Origin: Acidimicrobiaceae bacterium
GTDB lineage: Bacteria > Actinomycetota > Acidimicrobiia > Acidimicrobiales > RAAP-2
Assembly (NCBI GenBank): GCA_025350565.1
Contig: JANXXO010000048.1
Span: 1 to 41,856, forward strand
Length of the DNA: 41,856 nt
Direction: 5' to 3'
Shown here piece after piece: positions 1 to 7,281 of this stretch (positions are counted from its first letter, which is position 1; each line of letters starts with the position of its first letter). Under the pieces are notes generated by a model. That model searched no databases. It was not told where the DNA came from and saw only the letters and a program-made list of their open reading frames with translations. A program made the position numbers and the translations under genes.

Positions 1-57
1 GTCGAAGCCGCCCGTCGGTAACCGGTTGGCGACGCGGTCCTCCAAGACGCCCGTTAA

Positions 58-576
58 ATGCCCGATGATGTCCTTAACGAATGGGAGGCACTCCCCAAGG
101 ACCTGGGCGACGCCCGACCCTCCTTCGCGGCGCTTTCCTTCGACGTCGTGACGCACGAACACGACATCAATCACGCGTTAGGGATCGCCGGTGACCGAAG
201 CAGTCTTTCGGTACGCGTTGGCGCCGAGCGCGCCAGAGAACGAATGAGCTCGATGCTGGTTGACGCCGGAGCACCGGGCGTCACGGCAACGACGGAAGAA
301 GGCACGCACCACCTCGCCGGTGCGACGGCGTCAATCGAGCTATGCACCTCTCGTTACGCACTCATGCGACTGACGACCGGACGCATGAGTCGGCGTCAGG
401 CCGAGGCGCTGGAGTGGTCGAGTGATCCTTCGGTCGTGCTCAAAGCCCTGTTCGCTGACGGTTTCTTTTCTCTCCAGCCGCACGACGTCATTGAAACTGA
501 AGTCCGCTATCTCCCTATTTGGGTTGATCGGCCGCCGCGTTCGTTGGCGAAAAGACCGGCGGCCGCTTGGCGATGA
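58..576 (+). CDS. Mycothiol-dependent maleylpyruvate isomerase-like protein, N-terminus missing
   Basis: The 172 residues match the second half of the DinB-like mycothiol-dependent maleylpyruvate isomerase family: an opening stretch DVLNEWEAL, the HEHDINHALG helix typical of the middle of the metal-binding bundle, and a C-terminal SCP2-like part (YALMRLTTGRMSRRQA). The family normally has about 100 more residues in front. Here two in-frame stops (19-21 and 55-57) sit directly upstream and no Shine-Dalgarno sequence precedes the ATG at 58. I therefore think this is the tail of a gene that is disrupted, or was misread, near the left edge. Such enzymes use mycothiol, the actinobacterial thiol, but the substrate cannot be told. 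The last 62 bases overlap the 3' end of the opposite-strand crotonase gene. Confidence 0.55.
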   Translation: MPDDVLNEWEALPKDLGDARPSFAALSFDVVTHEHDINHALGIAGDRSSLSVRVGAERARERMSSMLVDAGAPGVTATTEEGTHHLAGATASIELCTSRYALMRLTTGRMSRRQAEALEWSSDPSVVLKALFADGFFSLQPHDVIETEVRYLPIWVDRPPRSLAKRPAAAWR

Positions 577-1318
577 AGGCGTTTATCGACTCCTGCGCGT
601 CGGGTAGTTGACTCGCGGCGGCCATGACGTGCGTCGCGTACTCGTAGGCGTCGGCTTGGGCCATAGCCATTTGCGCGTAAAAGGCGGCCTTCCCGATGCC
701 CTTCGACTCCGCGCTTCCGCGCGTCACTCGACGAAGCAAGCGTCGCGTCGCTGCGGGGAGTTCGGTCAAAGGAACGACCACGTTGATGAGGCCCCACGCC
801 TCGGCGGTCCGGGCGTCGATCGAGTCGCCGCTCATCGCCATTTCGAGCGCACGCTTTCGACCAATACTGCGGCCCACGGCGACCATCGGCGTGGTGCAAA
901 AGAGTCCGCCTTTGCCGCCCGGCGTGCAAAAGGTCGCCTCTTCGGACGCCACGGCAAGGTCGGCGGTGGCGACGAGTTGGCATCCCGCCCCGGTCGCCAA
1001 GGCGTGCACACTCGCCACCACTGGCTGGGGGATTGACTGCATCGTTGTCATCATCTTCGTGCATGTCCCGAAGAGGTGCTCTACCGACGAAAGACTTTGA
1101 TTGGCCATTTCGGCGAAGTCGTGGCCGGCACTGAAAAGGCGTCCCTTCGCGGCCAAGACGACGCCCGTGGCGTCGCTTGCTCCGGCCATCACGAAGGCGT
1201 TCGTCAGTTCTTCCATCAGCGCGAGCGAAAGGACGTTGAGGCGTTCGGGATGATTGAGCCAGATGGTGATGGTGTCACCATCTCGTTCCCAGAGGACGTA
1301 GCGAAAGTCGTTGGCCAT
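515..1318 (-). CDS. Enoyl-CoA hydratase/isomerase family protein, ECHDC3-like
   Basis: A 267-residue crotonase-fold protein. The oxyanion-hole segments are clear: FSAGHDFAEM near residues 62-71 and ATGAGCQLVATADLAVAS near 108-125. Both catalytic glutamates of classical enoyl-CoA hydratase (rat Glu144 and Glu164) are replaced, by Gln114 and Gly134. The run TPGGKGGLFCTTP is what human ECHDC3 and its bacterial relatives carry. It probably binds an acyl-CoA or a related thioester, but normal hydratase activity is doubtful. The start is supported by an AGGAG five bases before the ATG. It is a single gene, separated by 64 bases from the response regulator upstream and overlapping the convergent gene on its other side. 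Confidence 0.88.
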   Translation of the reverse strand: MANDFRYVLWERDGDTITIWLNHPERLNVLSLALMEELTNAFVMAGASDATGVVLAAKGRLFSAGHDFAEMANQSLSSVEHLFGTCTKMMTTMQSIPQPVVASVHALATGAGCQLVATADLAVASEEATFCTPGGKGGLFCTTPMVAVGRSIGRKRALEMAMSGDSIDARTAEAWGLINVVVPLTELPAATRRLLRRVTRGSAESKGIGKAAFYAQMAMAQADAYEYATHVMAAASQLPDAQESINAFIAKRPPVFSPTNAAADQPK

Positions 1319-1382
1319 ACGTCTCCTTGCGCTTCAGATCGAACAGCTTCAACTGCCAGTACAGCGATTCGTGCCCGGCGAA

Positions 1383-1784
1383 CTACGAGTCGGCCGGTAC
1401 TTCTGACGCCGAGTCGGCGTCGCCCAAATAATTGTCAATCAACGTGAGCAGGAGCTTGAGATCGAGCGGTTTCGTGAGGTACTCGTCGGCGCCCGCGTCG
1501 CGAAAGCGCTTTACCTGTCCTGGCGTGGCGTCGGCCGAAAGGACCACCACCGGAATGCCCGCCGTCGCGGCGTCCATCCGCAGTCGTTCCAACACGTCAA
1601 AGCCATTGATGTCAGGTAAGTGCACGTCGAGCAGGATTAGTTCTGGGTGCCGTGTCTGGGCAATGTTGATGCCGGGGCTTCCCTGGACGGAAGTGAGGAG
1701 TTGAATATCGGGTCGCTGCAGGAGGAGTCGCTCAACCAACTGCACGTTATATAGATTGTCCTCGATGTAGAGAATGGTCTGCAT
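1383..1784 (-). CDS. Single-domain response regulator (receiver only)
   Basis: A 133-residue CheY-like receiver domain with nothing attached. The acidic pair is Glu8-Asp9 (YIEDN), the phosphoacceptor is Asp53 (LLLDVHLPD), the switch Ser is at 83 (VLSAD) and the conserved Lys at 105 (YLTKPLD). There is no DNA-binding or enzymatic output domain, so it must signal by protein contact or pass phosphate on. It lies 20 bases downstream of the histidine kinase on the same strand and is almost surely co-transcribed with it, which makes that kinase the obvious phosphodonor. Receivers of this type are often found with PAS-rich sensor kinases. Confidence 0.9.
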   Translation of the reverse strand: MQTILYIEDNLYNVQLVERLLLQRPDIQLLTSVQGSPGINIAQTRHPELILLDVHLPDINGFDVLERLRMDAATAGIPVVVLSADATPGQVKRFRDAGADEYLTKPLDLKLLLTLIDNYLGDADSASEVPADS

Positions 1785-1804
1785 GCGGATGCCTGGATCT
1801 CCCG

Positions 1805-3694
1805 TCAGCCCTCAGGCGCAATACTAATGACGGTCTTCGGCGACGCAATCGCAAGTGGCAGTTCGAACCAGAACGTCGATCCGCTGTCGACGACACTCTC
1901 ACAGCCGAGGGCGCCACCCATGGCCTCAATGAGCGTCTTCGAAAGTGTGAGACCGAGGCCGGTTCCTTCGATGCCGCGCGCGGCCGCGTCGAGGCGATCA
2001 AACGCCGTGAACAGTCGCTCTCGTAGTTCAGGTGCGATGCCGTGCCCGGTGTCGGTCACGGCAAATCGGACCAGACCGAACGTCGCATGACACTGCAGCG
2101 TGACAGTGCCGTGGCGGCGATTGAACTTAATGGCGTTCGAGAGAAGATTGAGGACCACTTGCTTCAATCGCAACTGGTCGGCGCGCACCAGGTAGTCGAA
2201 CGTGTCGCTGTAGCCAATACCCACTCCATGTTCGTTGGCTTGGGGTCCGATGATGCCGAGGCATTCACTCACCAGATCGTGGAGGCTGACCGACTCCAGC
2301 GTGAGTCCAATGGTGCCTGACTCGACGCGTGCGATGTCGAGTACCTCGTTAATCAGCGACAGGAGGTGCTGGCCCGACTTGTAAACGTGGTCAACGAGCT
2401 CGAGGTCGTCCGTCGACTTCAACTCCATCTGGAGTATCTGCGCAAAACCCAGGACTGAGTTCAAGGGGGTACGAAGCTCGTGGCTCATGCGCGACATGAA
2501 TTCACTCTTGGCCGCGTTGGCTCGCTCCGCCTCTTCCTTCGCTTCTTCGAGGGCCTCTTCGGCCGCGACCGACTTCGAGATGTCGCGCGACACCAAGACG
2601 GCGTGGGGCTCATCGCGCTCGTGGTCCCGAAGTACTCGTCCCCGCGTCTCCATGAAGAGCCATCGTCCGTCGGCGTGTTGCGCGCGGAAGCGGTACGTGA
2701 CCAGTTCATCAGTGTCAAGGACGAAAAGTCGTTCCAGCTCTCCAGTGACGAACTCGCGGTCGTCGGGATGCACGATGGCCAGCGAACTCTGACCCATCCG
2801 CTTGGCCGAGGGGTAGCCATAGGTCATCTCGGTACCGGGACTCGCCTCCATAATGAAGAGGTCCCGGTTAATCACGATGATGGAGTCGGGGGCGGCGTCG
2901 AGAATCGCCTTGGTCTTGTTGAAGGCGCGCTCCAGTGCGGTTTCGGATGCCACGGCGTCGGTGATGTCGCGCGAGATGAAGACGGCGTGCGTCGGTACGC
3001 CGTCACTGGAGTGCAGAGCCTGGCCACGAGCTTCGATGGCCATCCAGTGGCCGTCCGCGTGGAGTCCCCGGTACTGGACCACCACGATCTCGCCCAGATC
3101 GGGCTGGAAAACTTTCGTGAGTGCTGCCTCGACGGCCGTCCGGTCGTCGGGATGCACGAGCGTGAAGACGTCGGCGCCCGCTGGTCGCTCGTTGGGGTAG
3201 CCGAAAAAGTGTTGTCCAGAAGGGCTCGAATTGGCAATTTTCATATCTCGGTCGACGATCACGATGAGGTCCGCAGCGGCGCGAAAGATCGCGGAGGTCA
3301 TATCGATGCTGGCGTCCAGTTGCGCCAGTTTTTCCTTGCGGAGCGTCACGTCGCGACCGCTCGAATAAATGAGGTCCCCATCACGTCGCGACGTCCACTC
3401 AATCCAGCAGAATGTCCCGTCACGGCGCCGAAGGCGATTCTGAAATCCCGCGCGCGCGACATCGGTGCCGCTCCACAGGGCGTCGGACTCCTCGTTCGTT
3501 CGCGCGACGTCGTCCGGATGCAACAAGTCGACGAAGCGTCGACCCCTCAGGCTCTCGGCGTCCCATCCGAGAAGGTTCTCCCACGCCGAATTCGTGACGC
3601 CGATTTTCCCATCGTGACGAAAGACGGAAAGCAAATCAACTGAGTTCCAGAAGTACTGTTCCAGATCGGGAACGACGACGTCCTCACTCGACAT
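1805..3694 (-). CDS. Three-PAS sensor histidine kinase
   Basis: A 629-residue soluble kinase; no membrane segment is visible. Three PAS/PAC modules occupy about residues 12-118, 135-250 and 260-375. The second and third are close copies (shared LVHPDDR/IVHPDDR and HADGHW/HADGRW segments and similar PAC tails). A short coiled-coil linker rich in Glu and Ala leads to HisKA with the phosphorylated His405 in SHELRTPLN. The HATPase domain follows, with N box NLLSNAIKFN, G1 DTGHGIAPE and G2 GTGLGLTLSK. It would autophosphorylate in response to a cytoplasmic cue (ligand, redox or light; no cofactor-binding Cys or His motif is obvious) and hand phosphate to the receiver protein encoded 20 bases downstream. 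The duplicated PAS2/PAS3 suggests internal tandem duplication. Confidence 0.92.
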   Translation of the reverse strand: MSSEDVVVPDLEQYFWNSVDLLSVFRHDGKIGVTNSAWENLLGWDAESLRGRRFVDLLHPDDVARTNEESDALWSGTDVARAGFQNRLRRRDGTFCWIEWTSRRDGDLIYSSGRDVTLRKEKLAQLDASIDMTSAIFRAAADLIVIVDRDMKIANSSPSGQHFFGYPNERPAGADVFTLVHPDDRTAVEAALTKVFQPDLGEIVVVQYRGLHADGHWMAIEARGQALHSSDGVPTHAVFISRDITDAVASETALERAFNKTKAILDAAPDSIIVINRDLFIMEASPGTEMTYGYPSAKRMGQSSLAIVHPDDREFVTGELERLFVLDTDELVTYRFRAQHADGRWLFMETRGRVLRDHERDEPHAVLVSRDISKSVAAEEALEEAKEEAERANAAKSEFMSRMSHELRTPLNSVLGFAQILQMELKSTDDLELVDHVYKSGQHLLSLINEVLDIARVESGTIGLTLESVSLHDLVSECLGIIGPQANEHGVGIGYSDTFDYLVRADQLRLKQVVLNLLSNAIKFNRRHGTVTLQCHATFGLVRFAVTDTGHGIAPELRERLFTAFDRLDAAARGIEGTGLGLTLSKTLIEAMGGALGCESVVDSGSTFWFELPLAIASPKTVISIAPEG

Positions 3695-3864
3695 AGTCGT
3701 TAGTCCCCCGTTTGCAATGCGTCACCGTCGCCAGCACGTTCCCATGTCACGACTTTAGGCCGCGGTAGCAGGGACCCCTCAGCGAAACTAAGCCCGAACC
3801 CTCGTTTCGTCAATTGGCGAAGCAGTTCGTCGTAGGACCGCCACATCGAACACCGGCCCGTCGC

Positions 3865-3899
3865 AAGCGCCCGGCCCGCGCCGAGCTGACCGGGCGCTT
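3865..3899 (-). terminator. Probable intrinsic terminator of the Ig-repeat protein gene
   Basis: A perfect 10-base inverted repeat (AAGCGCCCGG at 3865-3874, CCGGGCGCTT at 3890-3899) encloses a 15-base loop, 28 bases beyond the stop codon of the minus-strand secreted-protein gene. There is no T-run, which is common for actinobacterial terminators. The remaining bases up to 3694 hold the histidine-kinase promoter region, in which I see no clear element. Confidence 0.6.
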
Positions 3900-3927
3900 C
3901 TTGAAAGGTATGTATTCGGGCTTGACT

Positions 3928-6762
3928 CTACTGAGCTCTGATCGTGAGGAGGGCACTCTGCGCGGCGGAGTTTGTCACGTAGCGATACTGAATCTTGACG
4001 TGGAGTCTACGAACGAGGAACTGCGCGACTGCGCCGGCGCGGCTACGGGCGAGCTTGAGGTTGCCCGGGGCGAAGCCGGTCACGAGCACCGTCGAGTGCG
4101 TGGTCAATTTCCTCACGAGCGCATTGACGGCGTTTCTCGCGCCGACGCTCAAGGCGCTGCTGTTCACGGCGAAATTCACCCGAATCGCGTGGGGGATTGG
4201 CAACTTGGCGAAGGTGACGACTGCGGCGATCGACCTGGTACTCGCGTAGATCGCGTCACCCGTCTTGGTCGCGGTCACGATGCAGGTCCCGTTGCTCGCA
4301 GCTTGCAGCGTGGTGCCCGAAATCGAGCAGCCCGACGCCGTGCCGTTGATGACCGTGAAGGTGGTGGCACCCGTTCCGGAACCGCCGCTGGTGCGCAGCG
4401 CGAAGCTGCGCCCGTAGGTGGCATTGATCGACGCGACAGCGAGGGTGGACTGCGGCTGACCAACGAGGATCGAGGTCGTGTCGTTCGTGTTGAAGCTGAG
4501 GCCCGAGTACGTCAAGGTGTAGTGCGTACCGGGTACGCCAGTGAGAATCAATCCACTGAAGGTGGCCACGCCCGCGGTGATGTTGGCGGTTGTGCCACCA
4601 CTCAGTGAGCCGCCGGTTCCGGTCGAAATCGCGGCCGTGATAGTCCCCGTGACGACGCTGGTCACTACGTTGCCGCCCGAATCTTCCACCTTCACGACCG
4701 GTTGTGCTGTGAGAACGACGCCGGTCGCCGCCGAAGTGCCCGGGTGCGCGGTCACGACCAACTGGGACGCGGGACCGACGCCGACGGTGACGCTGCTCGA
4801 GACGGCCGGCAGCAAGGTGCCATCGGTGAAGGTCAGCGTGCAGGGACCGACGAGCGCGTTGAGCGCCAGTCCAGTGAAGGTGGCGACTCCGGCGACGGCC
4901 GCATGCGTGGGCGCGGAGACCGAAACGCCCCCGCTGGTGATCTTCGCGGTGACGCTCGACACGTCGGTGGTGACCACGTTGCCAGCGGAGTCTTCCACTT
5001 TCACGATCGGCACTTGCACTAAGGCAACGCCACTGGCGTCAACGCTGGAAGGCTGCGACGTGACGACCAACTGCGTGGCAATCCCCGTGGTCACGTTCAC
5101 ATTGGACGAGACAACTGAGGTGAGCGATGGACCAGAGAAAGTAATCGAGTACGTGCCAACTAACTCTTTCAGCGTCAGGGCGCTGAACGTGGCGAGTCCG
5201 GTGGTGGGCGATATGGCGGCGGTGTTGTTAGTAATCGCGCCCACGCTGGTGGTCACGGTGGCCGTCACGGTCGACGTATTGCTGAGGATCGTGTTGCCAC
5301 CGGCGTCTTCGAGCTTCACCACGGGTTGTTGCGCTAATGGGGCACCGCTGGCCACGGTCACTGACGGCTGAATGGTGATGACCAGCTGGGAAGCGAATCC
5401 GGCCGACACCGTGATGCTGGTCGAGATCGCCGGGGTGAGCGCGCCATCGGAGAAGGTCAAGGTGTAGACACCCACCGGCACATTCAATTGAAGTCCGCTG
5501 AAAGTGGCAATGCCACCAACGGCCACGGCTGTGGCGTGCACCAATGATCCGCTTCCTGAGGTCAGCGTCGCGACGACTGTTGACGAATTGGTCGTCTCCA
5601 GGTTTCCACCAGAATCCTGAATGAAAATCACTGGCTGTTGGAGCAGTGGAGCGCCCGCCGGCGTCGAGGTGGACGGCTGCGTGCCGATCGTTAACTTGGC
5701 GGCGGCGCCCAGTGAGAGTACGACGGAATTGGTGATCGTGGCGGAGGTCAGCGTCGCGTCGACGAACGCCACGCTGTAGGAGCCGGCGAGTGCGTTAAGT
5801 GCAAGTCCGCTGAAGGTCGCCACTCCGGCCACGGCGACTTTCGTGCCATTCGTGACGGAGGAGCCCAACGGTGGATTAACGATTCCCGCGGTCACCGTCG
5901 AAGCGTCCCCCTTGACCACTTGGCCCGCCGCGTCAACGACGCTGACCACGGGCTGCACTGTAAGGGGCGTACCACTCGATCCCGAAACCGAGGGTTGCGT
6001 CGAAAGCACCAATTTGGAAGCCGGACCGGTAATGCTCACCGACCCCGACACGGCCGAAGTGAATGATCCGTCGGTGAAGGTCAACGTGCCGGTCGAAGTG
6101 TCAATCGGCGCGGTGATGGCAAATCCGGCGAAAGTGGCCACGCCCGCGACGGCCGCCTTCGTGTTATTGGTGAGCGTTGATCCACCCACGCTGTAGGCCG
6201 CGGTGACGGTTGACGTGTCGGAGCTCACGATATTGCCGCCGGAATCGACGACGTCGACCACCGGTTGTGGCGTCAGCGCGACACCGGTTACCGCACCGGC
6301 GACGACGGCCGCCGCGAACGCCAATTTGGTAGCGGTGCCTACCGTGACGGTGATCGAAGACGACACGCCGGTAGCGCTGTCGGCCGCGTCGGTGAAGGTC
6401 AAGGTGTAGGTACCTACGAGCGCGTTGAGGGCGAGTCCATTAAAGGTGGCGACGCCCGCGACGGCGGACGCGGTCGGCGCCGTGATGGTGCCGCTACCCG
6501 TCGTAAGGGTCGCGGTGATCGAACTCGTGAAATTTTGTACCGTGTTGGACGCGTCTTCAATTGAGACCTTGGGAACGACCCCGAGCGCCGCACCGCTGGC
6601 GTCAGTCGTCGAAGGCTCCACCGTGACGACCAAATGATACGGAGGGGCTGCGGAGGCGGACGTGGCCAGGCTCACCAGAAAGGTCGAACCCATCAGAGCG
6701 CTGGTGACGATCATCCGCGCCACTGCGTGGCGTTTCGAACCCATAAATTGCCGTGTGTACAT
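3928..6762 (-). CDS. Large secreted Ig-like repeat protein with OmpA-like C-terminal domain
   Basis: 944 residues. A signal peptide is clear: basic N-terminus, hydrophobic core, cleavage near SASAA at about residue 39. Seven imperfect repeats of about 103 residues follow. Each carries a core like QPSxxxASGxxLxxQPVVxVEDxxGN, then STVTAxL, GVATFSGL and LVGTYTLTF, and resembles bacterial Ig-like/invasin-type beta-sandwich repeats. An eighth, different module (about 770-845) contains two Cys (SGCSISGTT and NGTCIVTAT) that could form a disulfide. The last 95 residues look like an OmpA-type peptidoglycan-binding domain (VNFAVNSSALS, then ARSRAGAVAQFLVRR). The protein would be exported and anchored to the wall by its C-terminus, presenting a Ser/Thr-rich stalk. 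A GGAG lies five bases before the ATG. The role is unknown; adhesion or surface-layer use is inference. Confidence 0.85.
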   Translation of the reverse strand: MYTRQFMGSKRHAVARMIVTSALMGSTFLVSLATSASAAPPYHLVVTVEPSTTDASGAALGVVPKVSIEDASNTVQNFTSSITATLTTGSGTITAPTASAVAGVATFNGLALNALVGTYTLTFTDAADSATGVSSSITVTVGTATKLAFAAAVVAGAVTGVALTPQPVVDVVDSGGNIVSSDTSTVTAAYSVGGSTLTNNTKAAVAGVATFAGFAITAPIDTSTGTLTFTDGSFTSAVSGSVSITGPASKLVLSTQPSVSGSSGTPLTVQPVVSVVDAAGQVVKGDASTVTAGIVNPPLGSSVTNGTKVAVAGVATFSGLALNALAGSYSVAFVDATLTSATITNSVVLSLGAAAKLTIGTQPSTSTPAGAPLLQQPVIFIQDSGGNLETTNSSTVVATLTSGSGSLVHATAVAVGGIATFSGLQLNVPVGVYTLTFSDGALTPAISTSITVSAGFASQLVITIQPSVTVASGAPLAQQPVVKLEDAGGNTILSNTSTVTATVTTSVGAITNNTAAISPTTGLATFSALTLKELVGTYSITFSGPSLTSVVSSNVNVTTGIATQLVVTSQPSSVDASGVALVQVPIVKVEDSAGNVVTTDVSSVTAKITSGGVSVSAPTHAAVAGVATFTGLALNALVGPCTLTFTDGTLLPAVSSSVTVGVGPASQLVVTAHPGTSAATGVVLTAQPVVKVEDSGGNVVTSVVTGTITAAISTGTGGSLSGGTTANITAGVATFSGLILTGVPGTHYTLTYSGLSFNTNDTTSILVGQPQSTLAVASINATYGRSFALRTSGGSGTGATTFTVINGTASGCSISGTTLQAASNGTCIVTATKTGDAIYASTRSIAAVVTFAKLPIPHAIRVNFAVNSSALSVGARNAVNALVRKLTTHSTVLVTGFAPGNLKLARSRAGAVAQFLVRRLHVKIQYRYVTNSAAQSALLTIRAQ
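4460..6645 (-). repeat. Seven tandem coding repeats of about 310 bases
   Basis: Within the secreted-protein gene the same module recurs with a period of about 310-320 bases. The anchor, read on the minus strand as CAGCCG(T/G)(C/T)..., falls near 6610, 6290, 5985, 5670, 5360, 5045 and 4735. Copies differ at many positions, so they are old duplications rather than a recent expansion, but they are similar enough to recombine or to confuse short-read assembly. Confidence 0.75.
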
Positions 6763-7281
6763 GCTCGCTCCGAATTTTGCTCAGTGGTACCCCTCACAAC
6801 CGTAACCGCGACTCCCTAGGTCGCACTTGATTCGGGGGCTCGTGTTAGACCTTGTCACGCGTTGGATTGCCTTGTTGCTCGCCGTCACCAGTTCGCCCCA
6901 TCGATTATCAACGCCGCGTACCCGGCGTTGAATACCAAAGCTCATCAGGGGGAGATTTTGGATAAATCGTCAACGAACGTATGGCCCCACGAACCGTCGA
7001 GGCGAAGCGCAGTCTCGACGCGCGATAGTCGCACTGGGAGCAGCCGTTGTTCTTTTTTCACAAAGTCCTGACTGGCGGTGGAACGAAGCGTAAAGCGTAA
7101 GACAATTGTCACATTCTCACGTCGTCCTGCGTGGTGGCCCTCGACCAGACCGAAAGGACTTTGGACACTGCAGCCCCGCGGGAGCGAATCGTAAAATTGG
7201 GCGAATGGAACGGTGGTCCTCGCTCAATATGAAAACTGACCTTCGCAATGCCCCGCGGGCACCACGGGCGGTTCTCGCGCG
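6763..7281. other. 519-base intergenic region between divergent genes
   Basis: The region separates the starts of the secreted repeat protein (minus) and the flavoprotein (plus), so it must hold at least two promoters. I see no convincing coding frame or RNA gene. Visible structures are a hairpin at 6908-6931, a 10-base palindrome GACAATTGTC at 7101-7110 that could be an operator half, and a TAAAAT hexamer at 7192-7197 without a well-spaced -35 partner. Confidence 0.5.
6908..6931. other. Short perfect hairpin in the long intergenic gap
   Basis: TCAACGCCG (6908-6916) and CGGCGTTGA (6923-6931) form a 9-base stem with a 6-base loop. It stands alone, roughly 145 bases upstream of one gene and 350 upstream of the other, and no T-run follows. 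It could be a leader structure, a terminator of an unannotated short transcript, or chance. Confidence 0.35.

Noticed and set aside
2480..3643. 387-codon open frame opposite the histidine kinase
   Set aside because: Composition is a mirror of the kinase codons, and no domain or ribosome site is visible.
4541..5371. 276-codon frame opposite the Ig-like repeats
   Set aside because: Its apparent repeats only reflect the repeats of the minus-strand gene.
3928..6762. Idea that the tandem coding repeats are a CRISPR or mobile array
   Set aside because: The period is about 310 bases, the copies diverge and the frame is open throughout, so they are protein repeats.
6862..7071. Small open frame in the 519-base gap
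   Set aside because: No ribosome site, no family resemblance and biased composition.
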